Shown here one piece after another: positions 46,680 to 55,431 of a stretch of DNA of 64,000 bases. This stretch comes from Pararhodobacter aggregans (lineage in GTDB: Bacteria; Pseudomonadota; Alphaproteobacteria; Rhodobacterales; Rhodobacteraceae), in assembly GCF_003075525.1 (NCBI RefSeq), contig NZ_QDDR01000001.1:777282-841281 (forward strand), given 5' to 3'. Each line of letters begins with the position of its first letter. The stretch's first letter is position 1. The translations under genes and the position numbers were made by a program. The notes under the pieces are model-generated. The model searched no databases. It worked only from the letters and a program-made list of their open reading frames with translations, and was not told the origin of the DNA.

Positions 46680-47996
46680 ATGCCAGAGCCCCTGACCCTG
46701 AAGGCCTCGCGCCGCGCCTTTTTGGGGCTGGCGGCGGGCGGCGCGGCGCTGGCGGCCTCGGGGCAGGGGGCGCGGGCGGAACGGACGCGGACCTCGGCGC
46801 GGATCGTGATCCTGGGGGCGGGCGCGGGCGGCACGGCGATGGCCAACCGGCTGGCGGCCCGGCTGGAGGGGGCGACGATCACCCTGCTCGATGCCCGCCG
46901 GCAGCATTGGTATCAGCCCGGTTTCACCCTGATCGCGGCGGGGCTGAAACCGGCGAGCTACGCCATCAGCCGGACGGCCGAGTGGCTGCCCGAGGGCGTC
47001 GAGTGGATCCCCGAACACGCGGCCGGGCTCGATCCGGTGGCGCAGCGCGTCACCACCACGGGCGGCCGGGTGCTGGCCTATGATTATCTGATCGTGGCGA
47101 GCGGGCTCACGCTCGATTGGGAGGGTATCGAGGGGTTTTCGCTGGACCTCGTGGGCCATGACGGGGTCAGCGCGCATTACGCGGGCCCCGAATACGCGGA
47201 ACTGAGCTGGCGCGAGCTGGACCGTTTCACCGACCGGGGCGGGGTGGGGCTTTTCGGCCGCCCGGCGACCGAGATCAAATGCGCCGGCGCGCCGCTGAAA
47301 ATGGCCTTCCTGGCCGAGGATATCGCCCGCCGGAAGGGCAACCGCGAGCGGGTGCAATTGACCTATCACGCCCAGAACCAGACCTTGTTCGGCCTGCCGA
47401 TCGTCCACCACCGCCTCCGACAACTCTTTGACGAGCGGGGGATCGAGGCGCGCTATGACCATGTGCTGAAGGCGCTCGACGCGCAGCGCCGGGTCGCGAC
47501 CTATGCCACGCCCGCGGGCGACGTCACCACGGGCTATGATTTCATCAACGTCATTCCGCCCCAGCGCGCGCCCGGGGTGATCCGTGAGGCGGGGCTCGGC
47601 TGGACCGACCGCTGGCTCGATCAGGGCTGGATCGAGGTCGACCCCGCCACCCTGCGCCACCGGCGTTATCCCGCCATCTTCGGCCTCGGCGATATCGCCG
47701 GGGTGCCGAAGGGCAAGACCGCCGCCAGCGTCAAATGGCATCTGCCGGTGGTCGAGGATCACCTCGTCTCGGAACTGGCCGGGCGCGAGGGGACGGAGAC
47801 CTTCAACGGCTATACCGCCTGCCCAATGATAACCCGGATCGGCCGGGCCATGCTGATCGAGTTCGACTATACCGACAATCTGACGCCGTCGTTCCCCGGG
47901 ATCATCGCCCCGCTGGAAGAGCTCTGGATCTCGTGGCTGATGAAGGAAATCGCCTTGAAACCCACCTATAACGCCATGCTGCGCGGCCGGGCCTGA
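46680..47996 (+). CDS. FAD-dependent oxidoreductase, sulfide:quinone reductase-like, Tat-exported
   Basis: A 438-residue flavoprotein with an N-terminal twin-arginine-like signal (SRRAFLGLAAGGAALAASG). It has a Rossmann FAD site ILGAGAGGTAMANRLAARL, the HWYQPGFTLIAAGLK segment typical of the SQR/flavocytochrome c sulfide dehydrogenase superfamily, and IFGLGDIAGVPKGKTAASVKWH near residue 340. Probably oxidises sulfide or a related reductant and reduces quinone or a cytochrome from the periplasmic face. The ATG at 46680 follows AAGGAAGG. Followed by a DUF5368-like membrane protein that may anchor it or pass on electrons. Confidence 0.85.
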   Translation: MPEPLTLKASRRAFLGLAAGGAALAASGQGARAERTRTSARIVILGAGAGGTAMANRLAARLEGATITLLDARRQHWYQPGFTLIAAGLKPASYAISRTAEWLPEGVEWIPEHAAGLDPVAQRVTTTGGRVLAYDYLIVASGLTLDWEGIEGFSLDLVGHDGVSAHYAGPEYAELSWRELDRFTDRGGVGLFGRPATEIKCAGAPLKMAFLAEDIARRKGNRERVQLTYHAQNQTLFGLPIVHHRLRQLFDERGIEARYDHVLKALDAQRRVATYATPAGDVTTGYDFINVIPPQRAPGVIREAGLGWTDRWLDQGWIEVDPATLRHRRYPAIFGLGDIAGVPKGKTAASVKWHLPVVEDHLVSELAGREGTETFNGYTACPMITRIGRAMLIEFDYTDNLTPSFPGIIAPLEELWISWLMKEIALKPTYNAMLRGRA

Positions 47997-48005
47997 GGGG
48001 GCGCG

Positions 48006-48359
48006 ATGAAAGACCTGAGTTTCGCCACCCTGATCGCCGTCTGGGAAGAGATGTTCGGCCGGGGCGTCTTCTGGGCGCTGGTCGCCATCGCCGCGTTGAT
48101 TACCGGGCTTTACCTGCATGTCCTGTTCCGCGACCGGGCGCTGAGCCTGCGGAAATTCCTCTGGGCGCAGCTGTCGATGCCGGTGGGCGCCGCGGGGGCG
48201 GTGTGGTTCGTGCTGGCCATCACCGCCTCGCGGCTGTCCGACATGGGCGGGCCGATCGACTGGCTGGTGCTGGCCGGCATCGCTTTGGTCGGTGCGGTCG
48301 GATTCGCCATCCTCGTCTATGTCGTGCAATCGCTGGTCCGCGGCCCGCAGGACGAGTGA
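48006..48359 (+). CDS. DUF5368-like small membrane protein
   Basis: A 117-residue protein with three to four hydrophobic segments (about 18-40, 50-72, 82-108) and a short acidic C-terminus. It matches the size and topology of the DUF5368 family known from Rhodobacterales. It follows the SQR-like gene by 9 nt and shares its FNR-controlled transcript. No heme or metal motif is visible. Function is inferred from context only. Confidence 0.7.
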   Translation: MKDLSFATLIAVWEEMFGRGVFWALVAIAALITGLYLHVLFRDRALSLRKFLWAQLSMPVGAAGAVWFVLAITASRLSDMGGPIDWLVLAGIALVGAVGFAILVYVVQSLVRGPQDE

Positions 48360-48419
48360 GCCGGGTTTTCATTCGCCTGTGAAGCGTCTAGGGTGCCGCT
48401 GCCTTGCTGCGGATCCCCC

Positions 48420-49352
48420 ATGCGCCCCTCCCTGCCGATTGCCGTCGCCCTGATGCTGACCTGCGCGATGCTGGTCGCGGCGACCACCCTCATCGCCAAG
48501 ACCCTGGGCAACGGCACGATGGGCGAGCCGGTCCCGGCGCTGATGCTCAGCCAGGCGCGGTTCCTCTTCGGCTTCCTCGCCGTCGCGGGCTTCCTGCTGG
48601 CCCGCCGCGCCACCGGCCGCAAGGCCTGGAGCGAACCCGCGGGCGGGGCGTCCCGGCCGAACTGGGGCCTGCACGCGCTGCGCACCAGTCTCGGCTGGCT
48701 GGCCACGCTGCTCATGTTCAGCGCCGCCCGCTATCTGCCGCTCTCCGACGTCAACGCGCTGAGCTTCCTGTCGCCGGTCGCCACCATGCTCTTCGCCGGG
48801 GTGATTCTGGGCGAGAAGGTCGGCCCCTGGCGCTGGCTGGCGGCGCTGGTCGCGCTGGCGGGGGCGCTGGTGCTGCTCAGGCCCGGGGCGGGGGTGATCC
48901 AGCCCGCGGCGCTGCTGGCGCTGGGCGCGGCGGCCGCCATGGGAGTCGAGGCTATCGCCATCAAGCGGCTGGCCACCACCGAACCGCCGGGCCGCACCAT
49001 GGCGATCAACAACGGCATGGGCACGGTGATCGCCTGTCTCGCCGCGATCCCGGTCTTCGTCTGGCCGCAGGGTCCGGGCGTCTGGGCGCTGCTGGTGGCG
49101 CTGGGCACGATCATGGTCTCGGCGCAGATCCTCTATCTGACCGCCAACCAGCGGGCCGAGGCCAGTTTCGTCGCCCCCTTCTGGTACGCGACGCTCCTCT
49201 GGGCCGCATTCTATGACATCGTTTTCTTCGACCTCTGGCCCGACAGGATCAGCATCCTCGGCGCGCTGATCGTCGTGACCGGGGGGCTGATCATGACCTG
49301 GCGCGAGATCCGCGCCGGGCGGCGGCGCCCGGTCGGGCCGATGGGACGCTGA
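48420..49352 (+). CDS. DMT family transporter (EamA)
   Basis: A 310-residue membrane protein with ten hydrophobic segments in two EamA repeats (LPLSDVNALSFLSPVATMLFAGVILGE in the first; RAEASFVAPFWYATLLWAAFYD in the second). Drug/metabolite exporter type; the substrate is unknown. The ATG at 48420 gives a normal short cytoplasmic N-terminus. It precedes the cysS leader region; export of a cysteine-related metabolite would fit the neighbour but is guesswork. Confidence 0.87.
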   Translation: MRPSLPIAVALMLTCAMLVAATTLIAKTLGNGTMGEPVPALMLSQARFLFGFLAVAGFLLARRATGRKAWSEPAGGASRPNWGLHALRTSLGWLATLLMFSAARYLPLSDVNALSFLSPVATMLFAGVILGEKVGPWRWLAALVALAGALVLLRPGAGVIQPAALLALGAAAAMGVEAIAIKRLATTEPPGRTMAINNGMGTVIACLAAIPVFVWPQGPGVWALLVALGTIMVSAQILYLTANQRAEASFVAPFWYATLLWAAFYDIVFFDLWPDRISILGALIVVTGGLIMTWREIRAGRRRPVGPMGR

Positions 49353-49420
49353 AAGCCCGTGTTGAACGCTTGCGCGCCCGACCCTTGCGCGAGCGGGGTC
49401 TTGGTGCTATCGCCAAGCCC

Positions 49421-49462
49421 ATGACGACGCTGCGCATCATCATTTGCTGCATTACCCGCTGA
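49421..49462 (+). CDS. 13-residue leader peptide with tandem Cys codons (cysS attenuator)
   Basis: ATG at 49421 opens MTTLRIIICCITR and stops at 49462. Two consecutive TGC codons (49445-49450) lie just before the stop, and an intrinsic terminator precedes cysS 52 nt further on. This is the layout of ribosome-mediated attenuation controlled by charged tRNA-Cys. The ribosome site is weak. A promoter TTGCGC-N17-TATCGC (49385-49413) would put the transcript start at or just before the ATG, so it could be leaderless. Confidence 0.65.
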   Translation: MTTLRIIICCITR

Positions 49463-49471
49463 GCTGAGGCT

Positions 49472-49538
49472 CGCGCGGAGGCGGTCGTCTTTTCCCCAAG
49501 AAAAGTCCCAGCCCACCCCGCGCGGGGGGTGTTTCTTT
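49472..49538 (+). promoter_or_regulatory. attenuator: antiterminator/terminator pair before cysS
   Basis: Terminator stem CACCCC/GGGGTG (49514-49519 with 49526-49531) followed by TTTCTTT. Upstream CGCGCGG (49472-49478) can pair with CCGCGCG (49518-49524), which takes away the 5' arm and loop of the terminator. A ribosome stalled on the leader Cys codons leaves 49472-49478 free (readthrough); one reaching the leader stop covers it (termination). Confidence 0.6.
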
Positions 49539-49563
49539 ATGGAATGCGGATAGGGGAGAGGCC

Positions 49564-50979
49564 ATGACCGCCATCCGGCTCTACAACACGCGCACCCGCT
49601 CGAAGGAGGCGTTCGAGCCCTTCGACGCCCGGAACGTGCGGATGTATGTCTGCGGCCCCACGGTCTATGACCGGGCCCATCTGGGCAATGCCCGGCCGGT
49701 GGTGGTGTTCGACACGCTGTTCCGGCTGCTGCGCCACGTCTATGGCGAGGATCATGTGAAATATGTCCGCAATTTCACCGATGTGGACGACAAGATCAAC
49801 GCCACCGCCCTGGCCCGGCAGGAGGCTGGCGCGCCCGGCACGCTGGAGGATCTGATCCACCAGCGGACCGAGGAAACCATCGGCTGGTATCACGCCGACA
49901 TGGACGCGCTGGGCGCGCTGCGTCCGACGAAGGAGCCCCGCGCAACCGAGTATATCGGCGCGATGGTGGCCATGATCGAGGGGCTGATCGAGCGCGGCCA
50001 TGCCTATGAGGTCGCGGGCCATGTGCTGTTCGACGTGCGGTCGTACCCCGAGTACGGGCGGCTGTCGGGCCGGTCGGTCGACGACATGATCGCGGGCGCC
50101 CGGGTCGAGGTCGCGCCCTACAAGCGCGACCCGATGGATTTCGTGCTGTGGAAGCCGTCGGATGCCTCCTTGCCCGGCTGGGAGAGCCCCTGGGGCCGGG
50201 GGCGGCCCGGCTGGCATATCGAATGCTCGGCGATGAGTTATGAATTGCTCGGCGCCTCGTTCGACATCCACGGTGGTGGCATCGACCTGGCCTTTCCCCA
50301 TCACGAGAACGAGGTGGCACAAAGCTGCTGCGCCCACCCGGGGTCGGACTTCGCCCGGGTCTGGATGCACAACGAGATGCTGCTGGTCGAAGGCAAGAAG
50401 ATGTCCAAGTCGCTGGGCAATTTCTTCACCGTGCGGGAACTCCTGGAGCAGGGCTATCCCGGCGAGGTGATCCGCTTCGTCATGCTGTCCACGCATTACC
50501 GCAAGCCCATGGACTGGACGGCCGAGAAGGCGCGCGAGGCCGAGGGGGTGCTGCGCCACTGGCGCGCGCTGACGGCGGATGCCGAACCCACCGGCCCCGA
50601 TGCCGAGCTGGTCGAGGCTTTGGCCGATGACCTGAACGGCGCCGGCGCCATGGCGCGGCTGCATGCGCTGGCCAAGGCGATCGCGTCCAACCCGCAGAAG
50701 GATTGCTTCTACGAGAAGGGCGTCTTCCTCGCCTCGGCCCGGCTTCTGGGGCTTCTGGACGAGGGCATGGGCGGCTGGGCCGAGGGCGTGGATCTGTCCG
50801 CGCTGGCCGGGAAGCTCGCCGATCTGCGGACGGCCGCCATGGCCTCGAAGGATTTCGCGCCCGTCGACGCGCTGAAATCGGCGCTGATCGCGGCCGGGGT
50901 CGAGGTGCGGATGTCGAAGGCGGGTGTGGAGCTGGTGCCCGGCGCGGGCTTCGATCCGGCCAAGCTGGAGGGGTTGTGA
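49564..50979 (+). CDS. cysS: cysteinyl-tRNA synthetase
   Basis: Charges tRNA-Cys. The 471-residue class I synthetase has the zinc-ligand Cys in [18 protein letters not shown] (about 28-45, including the HLGN form of the HIGH motif), WHIECSAMS near residue 216, HHENEVAQS, and KMSKSLGN around residue 280, plus a helical anticodon domain. Normal length. It has its own ribosome site AGGGGAGAGG behind the attenuator region. Followed by repeat elements, so probably monocistronic. Confidence 0.97.
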   Translation: MTAIRLYNTRTRSKEAFEPFDARNVRMYVCGPTVYDRAHLGNARPVVVFDTLFRLLRHVYGEDHVKYVRNFTDVDDKINATALARQEAGAPGTLEDLIHQRTEETIGWYHADMDALGALRPTKEPRATEYIGAMVAMIEGLIERGHAYEVAGHVLFDVRSYPEYGRLSGRSVDDMIAGARVEVAPYKRDPMDFVLWKPSDASLPGWESPWGRGRPGWHIECSAMSYELLGASFDIHGGGIDLAFPHHENEVAQSCCAHPGSDFARVWMHNEMLLVEGKKMSKSLGNFFTVRELLEQGYPGEVIRFVMLSTHYRKPMDWTAEKAREAEGVLRHWRALTADAEPTGPDAELVEALADDLNGAGAMARLHALAKAIASNPQKDCFYEKGVFLASARLLGLLDEGMGGWAEGVDLSALAGKLADLRTAAMASKDFAPVDALKSALIAAGVEVRMSKAGVELVPGAGFDPAKLEGL

Positions 50980-50992
50980 TGGGTGCGGTGAC

Positions 50993-51012
50993 GGTGCGTG
51001 CAAGCACGCACC
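50993..51012. repeat. GGTGCGTGC palindrome, copy 4
   Basis: GGTGCGTGC-AA-GCACGCACC then CTACGGGG, 13 nt behind the cysS stop codon. Confidence 0.85.
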
Positions 51013-51057
51013 CTACGGGGGCGGTGGCGCCTCTGGCCAGCGGCGGACCGGGGGTTT

Positions 51058-51099
51058 CACACCCCCGGACCCCCGTGGGATATTTGGGGCGCAAAGATG
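51058..51099. repeat. GGATATTT...GCAAAGATG box repeat
   Basis: ACACCCCCGGACCCCCGTGGGATATTTGG-GGCGCAAAGATGGG pattern between cysS and cimA (shown in two parts). Similar to, but shorter than, the composite elements: it lacks the G-rich hairpin array. A degraded relative is at 8331-8378. Confidence 0.75.
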
Positions 51100-51133
51100 G
51101 GCGCGGGTTGAACGAAGGTAAACGGGGGTCGCC

Positions 51134-52771
51134 ATGTCCTTGACGTCACGGGAGCGGCTCTATCTTTACGACACGACGCTGAGGGACGGCCAGCAGACCC
51201 AGGGCGTGCAATTCTCGACCCCCGAGAAGGCCGCCATCGCCCGGGCGCTGGACGACTTGGGCGTCGATTACATCGAGGGCGGCTGGCCGGGCGCGAACCC
51301 CACCGACAGCGAATTCTTCGAGACGCGGCCGGATCTGAGAGCCACTTTCACCGCCTTCGGCATGACCAAGCGGGCCGGACGCTCGGCCGCCAATGACGAG
51401 GTGCTGGCGGCGGTGATGAACGCGGGGACGCCGGCGGTCTGTCTGGTCGGCAAGACGCATGATTTCCACGTGACCACCGCGCTGGGCATCACGCTGGAGG
51501 AGAACCTGGTCAACATCCGCGATTCGGTCGCGCATCTGGTGGCCGGGGGGCGCGAGGCGCTGTTCGATGCCGAGCATTTCTTCGACGGCTACAAGGCCAA
51601 CCCCGATTACGCGCTGGAGGCGCTGAAAGCCGCCCATGGCGCGGGGGCGCGCTGGGTGGTGCTTTGCGACACCAACGGCGGGACGCTCCCGGCCGAGGTG
51701 GGGCGGATCGTCGCCGAGGTGATCGCGGCGGGCATCCCCGGCGCGCGGCTGGGCATCCATTGCCACGACGATACCGGCAATGCCGTGGCCTGTTCGCTGG
51801 CCGCGGTGGATGCGGGTGTGCGGCAGATCCAGGGCACGCTGAACGGGCTGGGCGAGCGCTGCGGGAACGCCAACCTCACCAGCCTGATCCCGACGCTGCT
51901 GCTGAAGGAGCCCTATGCCAGCCGGTTCGAGACCGGGGTGGCGCGGGAGGCGCTGGCGGGGCTGGTGAAGGTCTCGCGGCAACTGGACGACATCCTGAAC
52001 CGGGTGCCCCTGCGCAGCGCCGCCTATGTCGGGGCCTCGGCCTTTGCCCACAAGGCGGGGCTGCACGCGAGTGCGATCCTCAAGGATCCCACGACCTATG
52101 AACACGTGGACCCCGCGCTGGTCGGCAACGCCCGGGTCATCCCGATGTCCAATCAGGCGGGCCAGTCGAACCTGCGGGCCCGTCTGGCGGCGGCGGGGAT
52201 CGAGGTGGCGCCGGGCGATCCGCGGCTGGCGCGGATCCTCGACGTGGTGAAGGCGCGCGAGGATCAGGGCTATGCCTATGACGGCGCCCAGGCCAGTTTC
52301 GAACTGCTGGCGCGGGCCGAGCTGGGCCTCTTGCCGCGGTTCTTCGAGATCAAGCGCTACCGGGTGACGGTCGAGCGGCGCAAGAACCGCTATGACCAGA
52401 TGGTCAGCGTCTCGGAGGCCGTGGTGGTGGTGAAGATCGGCAGGGACAAGGTGCTCTCGGTCAGCGAATCGACTGACGAGACGGGCACCGACCGCGGCCC
52501 GGTCAACGCGCTGGCCAAGGCGCTGGCCAAGGATCTGGGGCCCTATCAGGCCTCGATCGAGGACATGCAGCTGGTCGATTTCAAGGTCCGCATCACCCAG
52601 GGCGGGACCGAGGCCGTGACCCGGGTCATCATTGACAGCGAGGATGGCAGCGGGCGGCGCTGGTCCACCGTCGGGGTCAGCCCGAACATAGTGGATGCCT
52701 CGTTCAGCGCGCTCCTGGACGCGATCCAGTGGAAGCTGATCCAGGACGGGGCCGAGCCGGCTTTGGGTTGA
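51134..52771 (+). CDS. cimA: citramalate synthase
   Basis: Condenses acetyl-CoA and pyruvate to (R)-citramalate, a threonine-independent entry to isoleucine. The 545-residue protein is the long CimA form (TIGR00977). It has an HMGL-like TIM barrel (about 8-280; LYDTTLRDGQQTQGVQFS at the start, GIHCHDDTGNAVACSL with metal-binding His), a linker, and the C-terminal LeuA allosteric dimer domain (about 400-530). The GQQTQGV segment distinguishes it from 2-isopropylmalate synthase (GEQxPG). Isoleucine feedback is expected. ilvC is elsewhere in the window. Confidence 0.92.
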   Translation: MSLTSRERLYLYDTTLRDGQQTQGVQFSTPEKAAIARALDDLGVDYIEGGWPGANPTDSEFFETRPDLRATFTAFGMTKRAGRSAANDEVLAAVMNAGTPAVCLVGKTHDFHVTTALGITLEENLVNIRDSVAHLVAGGREALFDAEHFFDGYKANPDYALEALKAAHGAGARWVVLCDTNGGTLPAEVGRIVAEVIAAGIPGARLGIHCHDDTGNAVACSLAAVDAGVRQIQGTLNGLGERCGNANLTSLIPTLLLKEPYASRFETGVAREALAGLVKVSRQLDDILNRVPLRSAAYVGASAFAHKAGLHASAILKDPTTYEHVDPALVGNARVIPMSNQAGQSNLRARLAAAGIEVAPGDPRLARILDVVKAREDQGYAYDGAQASFELLARAELGLLPRFFEIKRYRVTVERRKNRYDQMVSVSEAVVVVKIGRDKVLSVSESTDETGTDRGPVNALAKALAKDLGPYQASIEDMQLVDFKVRITQGGTEAVTRVIIDSEDGSGRRWSTVGVSPNIVDASFSALLDAIQWKLIQDGAEPALG

Positions 52772-52781
52772 CGCATGGGTC

Positions 52782-52802
52782 ACCCGGGGCTAGGCCTCGG
52801 GT
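52782..52802 (+). terminator. possible weak terminator hairpin after cimA
   Basis: Stem ACCCGGGGC/GCCTCGGGT (one wobble pair) with loop TAG, 10 nt after the cimA stop; no T-run follows. Confidence 0.35.
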
Positions 52803-52848
52803 CCAGGAGCATTGAGCGGCCGATCACACGCAGCGCCGGGGGTGCGGC

Positions 52849-53532
52849 ATGAGCCTTGTGGATCTTTTCCTGCGGCTGGACCGGGCGGGGCCGGGCGATG
52901 CCGACAGCCTGCGCTGGGCGCTGGGCGTGGCGGAAACCCGGGCCGATGCGCGCATTCTGGACGCGGGCTGCGGGACGGGGGCGGATACCGGGACACTGTT
53001 GGCAGCGGTGCCGCAGGGGCGGGTCGCGGCGCTGGACACGGCGGCCGACTTCGTGGCCGCGGTGGCGACCAGATCCCCCGCCGTCACCGCCCTTCAGGGT
53101 GATATGGCCGACCCGCCCGCGGGTCCCTGGGACCTGATCTGGTCGGCGGGCGCGGTCTACAACCTCGGCATCGGCCGGGCGCTGGCGGCCTGGCGCGGGG
53201 TGCTGGCCCCGGGCGGACGCGTGGCCTTCTCGGATCTGTGCTGGGCCGGCCCGGCGCGTCCGCAGGCGGTGACCGATTTCTTCGATGCCGAGGGCGTCGC
53301 GATGCGCGACGCCGCGGCGCTGGAGGCCGAGGTCACGGCGGCGGGCTGGCGGGTGCTGGGCGCGCGCTGGATCGGCCGCGCCGACTGGGCGCGCTATTAC
53401 GACCCGCTCGAGGCCGCGCTGGCCGAGGAGCGCGACGGCGATCTGGTCGCCGCCTTCCGGGCCGAGATCGCCCTCTGGCAGCGCTGGGGCGAGAGTTACG
53501 ATTATCGTCTGTTGGTGGTGGAGCCTGCATGA
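52849..53532 (+). CDS. class I SAM-dependent methyltransferase
   Basis: A 227-residue methyltransferase with motif I LDAGCGTGADTG (about 43-54), the acidic motif II region VAALDTAADFVAAV and motif post-I DLIWSAGAVYNLGIG. Small-molecule type (Methyltransf_11/25 fold); the substrate is unknown. Coupled to the next gene by ATGA overlap at 53529-53532, so the methyltransferase and hydrolase probably act together. Confidence 0.85.
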   Translation: MSLVDLFLRLDRAGPGDADSLRWALGVAETRADARILDAGCGTGADTGTLLAAVPQGRVAALDTAADFVAAVATRSPAVTALQGDMADPPAGPWDLIWSAGAVYNLGIGRALAAWRGVLAPGGRVAFSDLCWAGPARPQAVTDFFDAEGVAMRDAAALEAEVTAAGWRVLGARWIGRADWARYYDPLEAALAEERDGDLVAAFRAEIALWQRWGESYDYRLLVVEPA

Positions 53533-54512
53533 GTCTGTTGAGCAAGATTGCGATCTCGGCGGCGCTGAGCCTTGCCATTTCCGGCGGGATCGCCCTGGGC
53601 CTGATCGCCAGCGACCCTCCGGTCGGGGATCTCAGGGCCGAGGGTGGGGGGCTGGATTTCAGCGTGCTGAGCGGCGCCGCGCTGCCCGCGTTGCAGAGCT
53701 ACCAGGCCCGGGACGGCGCCACGCTGGGCTTCCGCCGCTGGGACGCGGGCGCGGAGGCCGGGACGCTGGTCGTGGCGGTGCATGGTTCGGGCTGGCACGG
53801 GGCGCAATTCGCCCGTCTGGGCGCGGCGCTGGCCGCGGCAGGCTTTGACGTGGTGGCGCCCGATCTGCGGGGCCATGGCCCGGCGCCCGCGCGCCGGGGC
53901 GACGTCGACTACATCGGCCAGTTCGAGGATGATCTGGCCGACCTCATCGAGGGTCAGGCGCGGCCGGGGCAGCGGGTGGCGATGCTCGGCCATTCCTCGG
54001 GCGGCGGGCTGGTGATCCGCTTTGCGGGCGGCAGGCACGGGGCGCTGATCGAGCGCGCCGTGCTGCTCGCGCCCTTCGTGCGATACGACGCGCCGACCGC
54101 GCGGCCCGACTCCGGCGGCTGGGCGCGGGTGATGACGCGGCGGATCATCGGCCTCAGCATGCTGAACGGCGTCGGCATCCGGGCACTGAACCATCTGCCG
54201 GTGATCCAGTTCCGCTTTCCCGATGCGGTGCTGGACGGGCCGCAGGGCGCCACCGCCACGCGGGCCTATTCCTTCCGCCTCAACGCCTCCTTCGCGCCGC
54301 GCCGCGACTGGCAGGGCGATATCGCCGCGCTGCCGCCCTTCCTGCTGCTGGCCGGACGCGCGGACGAGGCCTTCCGGGCCGAGGCCTATGAGCCGACCTT
54401 CCGCGCGGCGACCGACCGAGGGAGCTACGCGCTGACCGGCGCCTCGCATCTGTCGGTCGTGGACGATCCCGAGACCTCGGACCGGGTGACCGCCTTCCTG
54501 AGCGGGGACTAG
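53529..54512 (+). CDS. alpha/beta hydrolase, probable lysophospholipase-like, membrane-anchored or exported
   Basis: A 327-residue alpha/beta hydrolase with an N-terminal hydrophobic segment (about 5-27; signal or anchor). The oxyanion motif VHGSGWHG is near residue 85, nucleophile Ser156 lies in GHSSGG, and the C-terminal His is in TGASHLSVVDDPE. Likely acts on lipids or esters on the periplasmic side. The ATG at 53529 overlaps the methyltransferase stop. Confidence 0.85.
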   Translation: MSLLSKIAISAALSLAISGGIALGLIASDPPVGDLRAEGGGLDFSVLSGAALPALQSYQARDGATLGFRRWDAGAEAGTLVVAVHGSGWHGAQFARLGAALAAAGFDVVAPDLRGHGPAPARRGDVDYIGQFEDDLADLIEGQARPGQRVAMLGHSSGGGLVIRFAGGRHGALIERAVLLAPFVRYDAPTARPDSGGWARVMTRRIIGLSMLNGVGIRALNHLPVIQFRFPDAVLDGPQGATATRAYSFRLNASFAPRRDWQGDIAALPPFLLLAGRADEAFRAEAYEPTFRAATDRGSYALTGASHLSVVDDPETSDRVTAFLSGD

Positions 54513-54545
54513 CGCCCGCGCGCGCCCCGCGCTATGCCGCGCGCC

Positions 54546-55304
54546 ATGGACCGTGACGCGATCAATGCCTGCGCTGCCCTTGTCGAAAAGGGCGATCCCG
54601 ACCGCTTTCTGGCCGCGATGGCGGCGCCGGTGGCGGCGCGGGCGGCGCTGTTCCCGCTCTATGCCTTCAATCTGGAGCTGGCCCGCGCCCCCTGGGTCAC
54701 GCGCGAGCCGATGATCGCCCAGATGCGTCTGCAATTCTGGCGCGAGGTCGTGGATCTGGAGGAGATGAAGGCGCATGAGGTCGCGCAGCCCCTGCAGGCG
54801 CTGATCCGCGCCGGGCTGCCCGCTTCGCCCCTGCACGCGATGATCGACGCGCGCGAGGCCGAGATCGGCACCGCGCAGCCCTTCGACGGCGAGGCGGCGC
54901 TCTGGGCCTATCTCGACGGCACCGGCGGCGCGCTGATGCGGGCCGCGGTGCTGGCGCTGGGCGGGCCGGACAGCGCGGCCGCGGGCGATCTGGGCGCGGC
55001 GCAGGGGCTCGCCAACTACCTGCTGGCGCTGCCCGCGCTCGACGCCGCCGGTCGGCGCGGCCTGCCCGAGGGCGCGGCGGTGGCGGCGCTGGCGCAGGAA
55101 GGGCTGGACCGGATCGGCCGCGCCTCCCGCGCGCTGCGCGACCTGCCGGCGCCGGTGCGGCCCGCGCTCTGGTCCGCCTGGCGCACCGGCGCGGTGCTGC
55201 GGCGGGCCCGGGCCAGACCGGCGCTGGCGCAGGGCGGCGGGCTGGCCGAGGCGGAAATCCTGCGCCGCGCCGGGCTGATCTGGCACCGGCTACGGGGATT
55301 CTGA
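54546..55304 (+). CDS. squalene/phytoene synthase family protein (NDUFAF6-like)
   Basis: A protein of about 252 residues with the prenyl-synthase helical fold: FPLYAFNLELARAPWVTREPMIAQMRLQFWREVVD at about residues 35-70 (read in parts) and YLDGTGGALMRAAVLALGG. The two Asp-rich motifs required for prenyl condensation are not intact. It therefore resembles the alphaproteobacterial/mitochondrial NDUFAF6 group linked to respiratory complex I assembly rather than carotenoid synthesis. The start is uncertain (ATG 54534 or 54546, both without a clear ribosome site). Confidence 0.78.
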   Translation: MDRDAINACAALVEKGDPDRFLAAMAAPVAARAALFPLYAFNLELARAPWVTREPMIAQMRLQFWREVVDLEEMKAHEVAQPLQALIRAGLPASPLHAMIDAREAEIGTAQPFDGEAALWAYLDGTGGALMRAAVLALGGPDSAAAGDLGAAQGLANYLLALPALDAAGRRGLPEGAAVAALAQEGLDRIGRASRALRDLPAPVRPALWSAWRTGAVLRRARARPALAQGGGLAEAEILRRAGLIWHRLRGF

Positions 55305-55431
55305 CATCTGCCGTCAATTGAAACGGAAAATGTCTCTATTACCTCTAGCCAAACCAAGGGTTTATCGCGTTTAGTGTATACAGGTGTTACCGGCCAGCCA
55401 GCTCTTTGATCAGAGCGGCAAAGGGGGTGCC

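Noticed and set aside
49539..49553. Second mini-frame MECG just after the cysS terminator
   Set aside because: Four codons with no ribosome site; probably coincidence although it also contains a Cys codon.
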